Positions 8,587 through 16,333 of a stretch of 41,749 nucleotides of DNA are shown here, in pieces (the first letter of the stretch is position 1; every line of letters starts with the position of its first letter). The stretch is from assembly GCA_017622235.1 (NCBI GenBank), contig JAGARN010000006.1, positions 1 through 41,749 of the forward strand, given 5' to 3'. Source of the stretch: Spirochaetaceae bacterium (GTDB lineage: Bacteria; Spirochaetota; Spirochaetia; Treponematales; Treponemataceae). The notes beneath the pieces are model-generated. The model was given only the letters and a program-made list of their open reading frames with translations, did not search any database and was not told where the DNA came from. Made by a program: the position numbers and the translations under genes.

Positions 8587-8615
8587 TTGACCATGCACGT
8601 TAAATTCGCTATCAT
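8587..8615 (+). promoter_or_regulatory. Predicted sigma70 promoter for nfnAB
   Basis: TTGACC at 8587-8592, 17-bp gap, TATCAT at 8610-8615. The start point would be near 8622, with a leader of about 36 nt that includes the AAGGA ribosome-binding site. Confidence 0.6.
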
Positions 8616-8657
8616 AAACATTGCATTTTTTGAGTTTATGTCAAAAAGGAAAAGACC

Positions 8658-9518
8658 ATGTTTGAAATTATTCAGAAAAAACAGCTTTCCGCAGACGTGT
8701 TTTACATGAAAGTGAAAGCCCCTGATATTGCCCGCAACAGAAAGGCCGGGCAGTTTGTTTTGGTTCAGCTAGACACTGAATTTGGAGAGCGTGTGCCCCT
8801 CACCATTGCAGATGCAAATGCCGAGGAAGGTTGGATTGCCCTTGTTTTTCAAGCAGTTGGAGCGACAACTCTTAAATTGTCATACAAAAACGAAGGCGAT
8901 TCCCTTGCTGCAATTCTTGGTCCTTTGGGAAATCCAACCCACATTGAAAAGGTCGGAACGGTGGTTTGTGTCGGAGGAGGAATTGGGGTTGCACCGCTTC
9001 ATCCAATCGTGCAAGCATATAAAAATGCAGGCAACAAAGTAATCGTTATAATGGGAGCTAGAAACAAAGACCTTCTTATTTTTGAAGACGAAATGCGTTC
9101 CCTTGCTGACGAACTTTACATTATGACAGACGACGGTTCTGCTGGAACAAAAGGACTTGTCACAGAGCCTCTTAAAACCTTGTGTGAGCAGAACCCAAAG
9201 CCAGACGAGGTTGTGGCAATAGGTCCGCCTATAATGATGAAGTTCTGTGCGGCCACAACAAAACCTTACAATGTTCATACTGTTGTGTCGCTAAACACAA
9301 TTATGATAGACGGTACAGGAATGTGCGGCGGTTGTCGTGTTTCAATCGGTGGCGAAACAAAATTTGTTTGCGTGGACGGTCCGGAATTTGATGGACACCT
9401 AGTAGATTGGGACAACATGATGTTGCGTATGAAGGCGTTCAAAAACCGTGAACAAGAAGATATGCACAAGTGCCGAATGCAACTACAGGCCGATTCCTTA
9501 AAGGGAGGTGCAAAATGA
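8658..9518 (+). CDS. nfnA: NfnA: FAD/[2Fe-2S] subunit of electron-bifurcating ferredoxin:NADP reductase
   Basis: Protein of 286 residues of the sulfide/dihydroorotate dehydrogenase-like FAD/NAD-binding family. ERVPLTIAD near residue 50 is the FAD-binding strand of ferredoxin-reductase folds. GGGIGVAPLHPI near residue 110 is the NAD(H) site. A short C-terminal [2Fe-2S] region has CGGC and FVCVDGPEFDGH, three cysteines plus an aspartate, as known for NfnA. With NfnB it would couple NADH, NADPH and reduced ferredoxin by flavin-based bifurcation in the cytoplasm. The stop overlaps the nfnB start by 4 nt (ATGA). GC content is higher here than in the flanking glycan genes. An older name for the family is glutamate synthase-associated or sulfide dehydrogenase subunit. 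Confidence 0.92.
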   Translation: MFEIIQKKQLSADVFYMKVKAPDIARNRKAGQFVLVQLDTEFGERVPLTIADANAEEGWIALVFQAVGATTLKLSYKNEGDSLAAILGPLGNPTHIEKVGTVVCVGGGIGVAPLHPIVQAYKNAGNKVIVIMGARNKDLLIFEDEMRSLADELYIMTDDGSAGTKGLVTEPLKTLCEQNPKPDEVVAIGPPIMMKFCAATTKPYNVHTVVSLNTIMIDGTGMCGGCRVSIGGETKFVCVDGPEFDGHLVDWDNMMLRMKAFKNREQEDMHKCRMQLQADSLKGGAK

Positions 9519-11014
9519 GTGAATATGTGGCACTGGAAATTCTTGCTTCCAATGCAAAAAAGGAATATGACGCACTGCAAACAAAAACGGCCAACGGTGT
9601 TTTGTCTCCAAAAGACAGAATGGCAATTCCCCAGCAGGAAATGCCTGTGCAAGAACCTGCAAAACGTGCCAGACTTATGAGCGAAGTTGCAACCGGCTAC
9701 ACTGTGGAACAAGCAATAGTCGAAGCCAACCGCTGCCTTCAATGCAAGAACGCCCCCTGTGTTGCAGGCTGTCCTGTAAATGTACCGATTCCGCAATTTG
9801 TTGCAGAAGTGGCAAAGGGTGAATTCAAAAAAGCCGTTGACATAATAAAAACGACAAACCTGTTGCCTGCGATATGCGGACGTGTATGCCCTCAGGAAAA
9901 GCAGTGCCAAGGACAGTGTACCGTCGGAAAGACTTATAAAGACGCAGAAAAGTCCGTTTCTATTGGCCGCTTGGAGCGATTTGTCGCCGATTACGAACGG
10001 GAAAACAATTTGCAAACTGTACCGCAGGTGGCAGCCGCTACAGGTAAAAAGGTTGCCGTAATCGGTTCCGGACCTGCCGGTCTTACCGTTGCGGCCGATG
10101 TTCGCCGGGCAGGGCACGAGGTTACAGTTTTCGAGGCCTTCCACAAACCAGGCGGTGTAATGGTTTACGGAATTCCTGAATTCCGCCTGCCAAAATCCAT
10201 CGTGGCATCTGAAGTGGAAATGCTCAAAAAAATGGGCGTGGAGTTCCGTCAAAACTTTCTTGTGGGTCGTACAGGCACTTTGCCTCAACTGCTACAAGAA
10301 CAAGGTTATGATGCGGCTTTTATCGGTACTGGTGCGGGTCTTCCAAAGTTTATGAACATAGAAGGCGAAAACCTTATCGGTGTGTTCAGTGCTAACGAAT
10401 ATTTGACCCGTGCCAATTTGATGAAAGCCTATGATGTGGAAAATGCGGACACCCCTCTTTATCCTGCAAAAAATGTAGTTGTTGTAGGTGGCGGAAACGT
10501 AGCCATGGATGCGGCTAGAATGGCATACCGCTTGGGAGCAGAAAAAGTTTCCGTTATTTACCGTAGAACACGCAACGAAATGCCAGCCCGCCGTGAAGAA
10601 GTTGCACACGCAGAAGAAGAAGGCGTGGAATTCCGCTTTTTGGAAAACCCCGTTAAAATACTTGGAGATGAAAACGGTTGCGTCCGTGGCGTAGTAGCCC
10701 TAAGTTATCAACTAGGTGAACCAGACGCTTCTGGAAGGCGAAGCCCTGTCGCCGTAAAAGGCAGCGAACACGAGGTTTCTTGTGATGCTGTCATTGTTGC
10801 TCTAGGTAACGGTTCCAATCCGCTTATGGAAAAAACAACCCCTGGACTTAATGCAGACGCAAAAGGACATATCAGTGTTGACGAAAACGGAAAGACTTCT
10901 TTCCCTGCTGTTTGGGCGGGGGGTGATATTGTTCTTGGAGCCGCAACCGTAATCCTTGCAATGGGAGAAGGTCGTCGTGCTGCTGCTAGCATCAACGAGT
11001 ATTTGAGCAAATAA
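9515..11014 (+). CDS. nfnB: NfnB: large subunit of electron-bifurcating ferredoxin:NADP reductase
   Basis: Protein of 499 residues in the glutamate-synthase small-subunit/NfnB family. N-terminal cysteine motifs CLQCKNAPCVAGCP and AICGRVCPQEKQCQGQC bind two [4Fe-4S] clusters. VIGSGPAGLTVAADVRRAG near residue 195 binds FAD. VVGGGNVAMDAARMAYRLG and IYRRTRNEMPARREE form the NADPH site. It is often auto-annotated as gltA or glutamate synthase small chain, but the immediately upstream NfnA with 4-nt overlap points to NfnAB, and no large glutamate synthase subunit is nearby. ATG 9515 with GGGAGG upstream is the start; an in-frame upstream start at 9470 lies inside nfnA. A strong terminator follows. 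Confidence 0.92.
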   Translation: MSEYVALEILASNAKKEYDALQTKTANGVLSPKDRMAIPQQEMPVQEPAKRARLMSEVATGYTVEQAIVEANRCLQCKNAPCVAGCPVNVPIPQFVAEVAKGEFKKAVDIIKTTNLLPAICGRVCPQEKQCQGQCTVGKTYKDAEKSVSIGRLERFVADYERENNLQTVPQVAAATGKKVAVIGSGPAGLTVAADVRRAGHEVTVFEAFHKPGGVMVYGIPEFRLPKSIVASEVEMLKKMGVEFRQNFLVGRTGTLPQLLQEQGYDAAFIGTGAGLPKFMNIEGENLIGVFSANEYLTRANLMKAYDVENADTPLYPAKNVVVVGGGNVAMDAARMAYRLGAEKVSVIYRRTRNEMPARREEVAHAEEEGVEFRFLENPVKILGDENGCVRGVVALSYQLGEPDASGRRSPVAVKGSEHEVSCDAVIVALGNGSNPLMEKTTPGLNADAKGHISVDENGKTSFPAVWAGGDIVLGAATVILAMGEGRRAAASINEYLSK

Positions 11015-11030
11015 AGTATTATTTCTTCAT

Positions 11031-11078
11031 AAAAAAGAACGCTCGGCTGAAGGATTTACAAGCCGAGCGTTCTTTTTT
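11031..11078. terminator. Bidirectional intrinsic terminator between nfnB and the CmpB-like gene
   Basis: An 18-bp perfect inverted repeat, 11031-11048 and 11061-11078, with core GAACGCTCGGCT and a 12-nt loop. Each arm ends in a run of six A or T, so it terminates on both strands. It serves the convergent nfnB and the minus-strand gene ending at 11094. Confidence 0.93.
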
Positions 11079-11093
11079 ATTAGCAGCAGGATT

Positions 11094-11930
11094 TTATCTG
11101 CCTTTTTTTTCTTGGCGTATTTTTTTGCGTTCTTCCAGCTCCTGCCTTACACGGCTGTGCAAGTTTTCAAGCCCTGCCTTGAATTTTGCACTGCTCATGG
11201 CAGGATATTTTTTTACAAAACCGGTGAGCCGTTCCTGTTTGGCAGAAAAAGAATCCATCTTTTCTAACAAGTTGGTGCTAACACGTATTTTTTGTTCACG
11301 GGCTTTTTCCTTGATTGCTTCAAACATTTCCGGAATTGAGTGTGAATGCTCCGTGAACCAACTTTCCCCTGCGAACCTGTCCTTTAGGGAATCCACGAAT
11401 TCCTTTAGCCGTGCCATATGCACAGTAAAATGAACCAACTTTTTGACGGTGGAAATCAAATCCACCATGAAAACCACAAACAAAGTCCAGGCTATAATTT
11501 TAGCAACGTGCAAAGGAATGGAAAGCACAATTTTTTCCAAAAACGGATGCACAAAATGGCTTATAAGAGTTCCCATAGCTCCAAAACACAAAGCACCCCC
11601 AAGGAAAATCCTTCCGTTCAGGTTGAATTTTTCGTTGGAGTAATCCCACCATTTTGTGTGGAACAATGTCTCCAAAATCCAACTGGTAAAATATTCCAGC
11701 AAAGAGGTGACAACCATGGCAGCCAAAAAAAGCGGAATCCATGTTCCAGAAAGCGGCTCAAGCAAATACAACACCAGCATACCGCCAAATCCATAGACAG
11801 GACAAAGAGGTCCGTGCAAAAAACCACGGTTTATGAACCTACCTTCCTTGATTGAACAAAAACTAGTTTCCCACAACCAGCCTATGAAGCTGTAGATTAG
11901 AAAAAGAATAAAAACATAAGAAATGTTCAT
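11094..11930 (-). CDS. CmpB-like multi-pass membrane protein (putative ABC-transporter type IV family)
   Basis: Protein of 278 residues. The first 165 residues contain about five membrane segments with family landmarks FIGWLWETSFCSIKEGRFINR and GFLHGPLCPVYGFG, LLEYFTSWILETLFHTKWWDYS and NLNGRIFLGGALCFG, matching the CmpB-type family of unknown function (PF06541). Residues 170-278 are charged and probably helical and cytoplasmic. The name is historical; no transport activity is established. It is a single gene. No Shine-Dalgarno sequence precedes ATG 11930, but a TATATT box lies 6 nt upstream (see promoter), predicting a leaderless mRNA. Confidence 0.85.
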   Translation of the reverse strand: MNISYVFILFLIYSFIGWLWETSFCSIKEGRFINRGFLHGPLCPVYGFGGMLVLYLLEPLSGTWIPLFLAAMVVTSLLEYFTSWILETLFHTKWWDYSNEKFNLNGRIFLGGALCFGAMGTLISHFVHPFLEKIVLSIPLHVAKIIAWTLFVVFMVDLISTVKKLVHFTVHMARLKEFVDSLKDRFAGESWFTEHSHSIPEMFEAIKEKAREQKIRVSTNLLEKMDSFSAKQERLTGFVKKYPAMSSAKFKAGLENLHSRVRQELEERKKIRQEKKGR

Positions 11931-11936
11931 ATATTA

Positions 11937-11964
11937 AATATAAGAGAAAAGAATAAATAGGCAA
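11937..11964 (-). promoter_or_regulatory. Predicted promoter giving a leaderless mRNA for the CmpB-like gene
   Basis: Minus strand TTGCCT (11964-11959), 16-bp gap, TATATT (11942-11937), then 6 nt to ATG 11930. Confidence 0.4.
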
Positions 11965-12077
11965 AACATTTTGAAAAATTAATATAAAACTTATTTTTAG
12001 TCAAAATTTTCTGCATAAAAAAATGAAATCTTTTCAAATTTAGAATCGTTTTTATTTTAAATAATCTTTTTCAAATC

Positions 12078-12107
12078 TTGACCATAAGTTATAACAAAGC
12101 ATATCAT
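12078..12107 (+). promoter_or_regulatory. Predicted promoter giving a leaderless mRNA for the GH5 gene
   Basis: TTGACC at 12078-12083, 18-bp gap, TATCAT at 12102-12107, then AAAAAA and ATG 12114. The start point would coincide with the ATG. No Shine-Dalgarno sequence is present. Confidence 0.5.
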
Positions 12108-12113
12108 AAAAAA

Positions 12114-13340
12114 ATGAAAATAAAATATCCATTCATAGCAATATTTGCAGTTTTACTTTTTTCTTGCATTTCAATAGAAAAGCAAGAAAATATAGCTATT
12201 TTAGCAAAAGATTTTATTGATGAAAGCCTGGATACAGATTTTATTCCCAAAAACAAAGCCCAAGAAGTTGTTTATAACATGGAAATTGGTTGGAATTTAG
12301 GAAATACGCTAGATGCAACTTTAAATACAAATCAATTAAATGAAGGTTTAAAAACAGAAATTAGTTGGGGACAACCAAGAACAACCCAAGAAATGATTCA
12401 AGGACTTGCAAAGAATGGAATTAAAACAATACGAATTCCAATTTCTTGGCATAATCACATCATTGATCAAAATTACACTATAGATGAAGAATGGTTTGAT
12501 AGAGTAAAAACTATTGTAGATTGGGCAATAGAAGAAAATATGTATGTTATTATAAATACTCACCATGATAATTCGGAAACGACACCTTTAGTTTATGGGG
12601 CGGGATATTATCCCAGTTCTGAAAACAAAGAGGAATCATTAAAATTCCTTTGCAGAATTTGGGAACAAATTTCAACTGTGTTCAATTATGACTATGATGA
12701 GCGACTTATATTTGAAATAATGAATGAACCAAGGCTTAGAGGTCATGAACACGAATGGAATTTTGTGGAAAAATGTGAATTATGCAAAGATTCAATGAAA
12801 TGTGTTAACGAATATAATCAAAAAGTTTTAGATGTTATTAGAGCTAGCGGAGGGAATAATGCTACAAGGCTTGTAATGATTCCTTCTATTGGAGGCTCAC
12901 CAGATAGTGCCTTTTCGGATTTATTTGAGATGCCAAAAGATTCTGCAGAAAATGCATTAATTCTTTCTGTTCATATGTACACACCTTATGAATTTGCAAT
13001 GGGAGTTCCTGGTGGAGAAAAATTTACCTCTTTGCATAAGCAAGTTTTAAACTATTATTTTTTTAGGTTAAATCAAAAATTCGTTTCTAAAGGTATTCCT
13101 GTTGTAATTGGTGAAATGGGTGCTACTAATAAAAACAACCTTGAAGAAAGAGCTAAATGGTTTGCATATTTTATTCAACATTCTAGAATATACGGTGTGA
13201 CTTCATGTCTTTGGGACAATGGTAATTCAGAGCCATCCACTACGCAAAGCGAAAAATACGGATACTATAATCGCATTGAAAAAGAATGGTATTTTCCCTT
13301 ATTAATGGAAATTATTTTAGAGTGTAGCAAAGTCAAATAA
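12114..13340 (+). CDS. Glycoside hydrolase family 5 (cellulase-type) lipoprotein
   Basis: Protein of 408 residues. It starts with a lipoprotein signal (MKIKYPFIAIFAVLLFSC, lipobox LLFSC), so it is predicted to be anchored to a membrane and act in the periplasm or on the surface. The GH5 fold is shown by GWNLGNTLDA, TIRIPISW, YVIINTHHD, FEIMNEPR (acid/base Glu205), HMYTPYEFAMG and VVIGEMGATN (nucleophile Glu334). It should hydrolyse a beta-1,4-glucan or related beta-linked glycan. It precedes the glycan locus, but is separated from it by a convergent small gene, so a role in remodelling the organism's own polymer or in scavenging plant glucan are both possible. Start ATG 12114 fits the signal peptide; TTG 12078 belongs to the -35 box. 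Confidence 0.92.
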   Translation: MKIKYPFIAIFAVLLFSCISIEKQENIAILAKDFIDESLDTDFIPKNKAQEVVYNMEIGWNLGNTLDATLNTNQLNEGLKTEISWGQPRTTQEMIQGLAKNGIKTIRIPISWHNHIIDQNYTIDEEWFDRVKTIVDWAIEENMYVIINTHHDNSETTPLVYGAGYYPSSENKEESLKFLCRIWEQISTVFNYDYDERLIFEIMNEPRLRGHEHEWNFVEKCELCKDSMKCVNEYNQKVLDVIRASGGNNATRLVMIPSIGGSPDSAFSDLFEMPKDSAENALILSVHMYTPYEFAMGVPGGEKFTSLHKQVLNYYFFRLNQKFVSKGIPVVIGEMGATNKNNLEERAKWFAYFIQHSRIYGVTSCLWDNGNSEPSTTQSEKYGYYNRIEKEWYFPLLMEIILECSKVK

Positions 13341-13342
13341 CT

Positions 13343-13546
13343 TTAAGAAGGTTTAACGTAATATGTCATCCATTCAGCAATATCACAAACTTGTTTTAGT
13401 TTTTGGACAAATTCAAAGTGCTCTGTTGGAGATAGTTGATTATGCCAACTAAGTCCAAAACTATATCCATTTTTAATAATTGAACAAATTTCTTCTATTT
13501 CTTGGTTTTGTTGTAAAGAAAGGGATTGTTTAGTTAAAGTTTTCAT
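13343..13546 (-). CDS. Small protein of 67 residues, unknown function
   Basis: Not recognised. The protein has no membrane segment, signal or cysteine cluster; it is mixed polar and aromatic (GYSFGLSWHNQLSP, LKQVCDIAEWMTYYV). GAGGAAC lies 5 nt before ATG 13546, a good ribosome-binding site, which supports a real gene. It converges on the GH5 gene with a 2-bp gap. A decayed copy of its 3' end, including LKQVCNIAK-stop-MAYYV, lies at 25938-25983 next to an Rpn-type remnant, so it belongs to a small family present more than once in this genome and perhaps mobile. Confidence 0.65.
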   Translation of the reverse strand: MKTLTKQSLSLQQNQEIEEICSIIKNGYSFGLSWHNQLSPTEHFEFVQKLKQVCDIAEWMTYYVKPS

Positions 13547-13755
13547 TTTTGTTCCTCTTTTTTTAAAATTTAACTTTTAATTATTTGACTAAAAACTATG
13601 GCATAATCACCTCCGCAAAAACAACTTACAAATTTATTTTCGTGTTAAACTATCCAAAATGCTCACATATAAAAATTTTTTTAAAAAAATTAAAACTGAA
13701 TTTAATAATATTAGAATTGCAATAAAACCAAATTAACCCATTATGATTAAAACTC
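13547..13755. other. AT-rich intergenic region
   Basis: About 209 bp without a convincing gene. The minus strand holds GGAGGTGATT (13614-13605), an excellent anti-16S match, directly followed by ATG CCA TAG, a two-codon ORF. This may be the start of a lost gene or a leader element of the 67-aa gene. Confidence 0.4.
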
Positions 13756-13784
13756 TAGACAAGTAAAAAAAAAACTTGTATACT
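13756..13784 (+). promoter_or_regulatory. Predicted promoter for the Wzi-like gene and glycan operon
   Basis: TAGACA at 13756-13761, 17-bp gap, TATACT at 13779-13784, then GAAAAC and ATG 13791. The start point would be at or next to the ATG, so a leaderless mRNA is predicted. It is the first promoter of a long same-strand gene run. Confidence 0.5.
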
Positions 13785-13790
13785 GAAAAC

Positions 13791-15458
13791 ATGATAACTA
13801 AGCAGAAAAAATACTTAGCAAAGGTTTTTGTAATATTATGTTTTTCTTGTGGCTTATTTTCTCAAGAAGCTTTAAAATCAGCAGAAGAGGACTACTACGA
13901 CTTTCTCTCCCTTCAAGGTCTAGCAAACCGCCCTACCTTGAACTATCGTACCCTTTCTGATAATCAGTGGCAATTAGAAGGGGCGGCCGCTGATGGAAAC
14001 CATGTTTGGGGAAGCAATAATATGGGTACCACATTTACTCTGTGGCAAGACGAAACTCCAGCGGAAAATTGGTTTGCTCGCGGTCTGTTCCAGGGAATTA
14101 ATATGAAGGTCTATGGTCCTGAGTGGTACAATAGTTTTAACACCGCCGCCCCCTACGGTCAAAACGATGGTGCTTTGTGGCAAGGTAAGGGCTATAATAC
14201 AAGTTTGACAGGTGGTCTACGTTTAGAAGGTTATGGTTTTGAGCTTACCTTCAAACCCCAGCTGAGCTTTAGCCAAAACATGGCCTTTGACATAATGCCC
14301 TCTGCCTACGATAGTCCCTATGGTTACTTTTGGGGTTATGGAGTAGATGCTCCTCAACGGTTTGGGGATAAATCCTTCTTTACCTTTGACTGGGGAGACA
14401 CAGAAATTCGCTACACTTGGCACACCCTTACGATAGGCTTTGGAACACAGGCAATTTGGTTAGGTCCAGCTTTTATGAACCCCATCCTTCATTCTAACAA
14501 CGCACCGAGTTACCCTAAGCTAGACATTGGTCTCCGTCGCCAACGAGTGGTATTGCCATGGCTTGATTGGTACCTTGGTGATGTGGAATTCCGCTTGTGG
14601 ACAGGTCGCCTTTCTGAATCAGACTACTTTGATAACGATGAAAGCAACAACCACAACATGATACACGGACTAGCCTTTGCCTACGCCCCATCCTTTATCC
14701 CAGGGCTTACCCTTTTTGCAAACCGAGTTTGTCTTGTAAAGTGGGACTGGGCTAACTTAAAGTACATATGGCCAGCTGATGATAATACAATAGAAGACCA
14801 AAAAATGAGTTTTGGCTTTGACTGGGTGTTCCCACAGGTGGGATTTGAGGTGTATGGTGAAATTGGATTGGATGATTTTGTTCCAGATGGTTTGAAGCCC
14901 GTAGGGTATATTAGATATCCTCTACATACCCTTGTATTCACTACGGGATTTAAAAAGACTTTTGATATTAGTACAAGGCATAAAATTTATGGAGAGTTGA
15001 GAGGGGAAATTAACTTTTCTGAAATGTCCCAAGATTTTCACTTACACTGGCCTTATAATTTTGGTTTTCATCATCTAATTACACAAGGATATACAAATAA
15101 GGGGCAATGGTTAGGCTCTGGCTACGGTTACGGTGGAAATATGCAGTATATTGACTTTACTGTTTATTATCCAAAAGGGAAATCCACAATCGCAGTAGCT
15201 CGTTGGAATCCTGATAACAATTTCATATATAGTAAGGCTATGAATTCAGATGTAGATAAGGAACAATTACGAAATGAATATATTACTTCTTGGAAGGCAA
15301 ATTTTATTTTAGGATTAAATTCTCTTTACTACATTACTAAGGATTTGAGCGTATCAGGTGGATTTGTGTATAACATGATTCTTAACAATCATTATCAAGA
15401 CCCTCCAGAAAAACTTCATAATATTTCTGTGCAACTTGGAGTAAAATATCAACTGTAG
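13791..15458 (+). CDS. Wzi-like capsule assembly outer-membrane protein
   Basis: Protein of about 555 residues with a signal peptide (hydrophobic stretch VFVILCFSCGLF, then SQE). The mature part has alternating aromatic beta-strands and conserved-looking blocks GTQAIWLGPAFMNPILHSNN and YPKLDIGLRRQR, as in the Wzi family, an 18-strand outer-membrane barrel that helps attach or organise capsule. It is the first gene of the glycan locus and abuts the sugar-isomerase gene (stop and next start overlap region at 15458-15471), so it is likely co-transcribed. Codon use changes within the gene: GC-rich codons are common to about 14900 and rarer after. ATG 13791 is chosen over TTG 13776, which lies across the -10 box. 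Confidence 0.82.
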   Translation: MITKQKKYLAKVFVILCFSCGLFSQEALKSAEEDYYDFLSLQGLANRPTLNYRTLSDNQWQLEGAAADGNHVWGSNNMGTTFTLWQDETPAENWFARGLFQGINMKVYGPEWYNSFNTAAPYGQNDGALWQGKGYNTSLTGGLRLEGYGFELTFKPQLSFSQNMAFDIMPSAYDSPYGYFWGYGVDAPQRFGDKSFFTFDWGDTEIRYTWHTLTIGFGTQAIWLGPAFMNPILHSNNAPSYPKLDIGLRRQRVVLPWLDWYLGDVEFRLWTGRLSESDYFDNDESNNHNMIHGLAFAYAPSFIPGLTLFANRVCLVKWDWANLKYIWPADDNTIEDQKMSFGFDWVFPQVGFEVYGEIGLDDFVPDGLKPVGYIRYPLHTLVFTTGFKKTFDISTRHKIYGELRGEINFSEMSQDFHLHWPYNFGFHHLITQGYTNKGQWLGSGYGYGGNMQYIDFTVYYPKGKSTIAVARWNPDNNFIYSKAMNSDVDKEQLRNEYITSWKANFILGLNSLYYITKDLSVSGGFVYNMILNNHYQDPPEKLHNISVQLGVKYQL

Positions 15459-15470
15459 ATGGAGAAATTT

Positions 15471-15869
15471 ATGAATTATCGTCTTATAGATATGGAAATT
15501 CACGGCGATCACCGTGGAAAACTTGTTTCCCTTGAAGGGAATAAAAATATTCCTTTTGAGATAAAGAGAGTGTATTATATGTTTGATACTCTACCTAATG
15601 AATCTCGTGGTTTTCATGCTCACAAGGAATTGGAACAAATAATTATTGCTATGGATGGTGCTTGTAGGTTTGTTTTAGATGATGGTCAAAACCGAGAAGA
15701 AGTGTTACTGAATCGTCCTGATGTGGGATTATATATTGGAAAGAATATGTGGCGAGAAATGCACGATTTTTCCTACGGTTGCAAATTAGTAGTTTTGGCC
15801 TCAGAGTATTACGACGAAAAAGAGTATATTCGTAGTTATGACGACTTTTTGGAAAGTTTAAAGGCATAA
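15471..15869 (+). CDS. dTDP-4-keto-6-deoxyglucose 3,4-ketoisomerase (FdtA/QdtA type)
   Basis: Protein of 132 residues forming a small cupin-like beta-barrel. RGFHAHKELEQ near residue 45 holds the two catalytic histidines of the FdtA/QdtA/WxcM family, and GACRFVLDDG and EMHDFSYGCKLVVLASEYYDE are typical later blocks. It isomerises dTDP-4-keto-6-deoxyglucose to a 3-keto sugar in the cytoplasm. FdtA and QdtA differ in product configuration (galacto or gluco) and cannot be separated by eye. ATG 15471 is chosen over 15459 because GGAG lies 6 nt upstream. It is followed 3 nt later by the acetyltransferase. Confidence 0.88.
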   Translation: MNYRLIDMEIHGDHRGKLVSLEGNKNIPFEIKRVYYMFDTLPNESRGFHAHKELEQIIIAMDGACRFVLDDGQNREEVLLNRPDVGLYIGKNMWREMHDFSYGCKLVVLASEYYDEKEYIRSYDDFLESLKA

Positions 15870-15872
15870 TGT

Positions 15873-16325
15873 ATGATACATCCTACTTCTGATGTAAAAT
15901 CCACTAATATCGGTGAAAATACAAATATTTGGCAATTTTGTGTTGTGTTTCCTCGTGCCCAAATAGGTTCTAATTGTAATATTTGTGCTCAAGTATTAAT
16001 CGAAAACGAAGTAAAAATTGGGAATAATGTTACAATAAAAAGTGGAGTTCAAATTTGGGATGGAATCACAATAGAAGATGATGTATTTGTTGGTCCAAAT
16101 GCTACTTTTACTAATGATTTATTTCCCCGTTCAAAAAATCCAGATTGGAAATTAGCAAAAACAACAATAAAGAAAGGTGCAAGCATTGGTGCCAATGCAA
16201 CTATTTTAGCAGGGGTGACTATTGGTGAAAACGCCATGATTGGGGCTGGAAGTGTTGTAACAAAAGATGTTCCCGCAAACACTGTTTGGTGCGGAAATCC
16301 TGCTAGACAAATTCGGGAGGTTTAA
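15873..16325 (+). CDS. Left-handed beta-helix N-acetyltransferase (FdtC/QdtC type)
   Basis: Protein of 150 residues made almost wholly of hexapeptide repeats ([63 protein letters not shown]). It should use acetyl-CoA to acylate the 3-amino group of a dTDP-3-amino-3,6-dideoxyhexose. The neighbours (ketoisomerase upstream, aminotransferase downstream) make this assignment firm at pathway level. Confidence 0.88.
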   Translation: MIHPTSDVKSTNIGENTNIWQFCVVFPRAQIGSNCNICAQVLIENEVKIGNNVTIKSGVQIWDGITIEDDVFVGPNATFTNDLFPRSKNPDWKLAKTTIKKGASIGANATILAGVTIGENAMIGAGSVVTKDVPANTVWCGNPARQIREV

Positions 16326-16333
16326 ATAATCTA

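Noticed and set aside
9275..10288. Long minus-strand open frame of 337 codons opposite nfnA/nfnB
   Set aside because: It lies antisense to two strongly conserved genes, is rich in Cys, His and Phe as shadow frames are, and shows no family motif or ribosome-binding site.
9515..11014. Glutamate synthase small subunit (gltD) as the function of the nfnB gene
   Set aside because: The immediately upstream gene is NfnA with its three-Cys/one-Asp cluster region, and no large glutamate synthase subunit is present.
11418..11855. Plus-strand open frame of 145 codons opposite the CmpB-like gene
   Set aside because: Its composition mirrors the antisense of a membrane-protein gene, with no motif and no ribosome-binding site.
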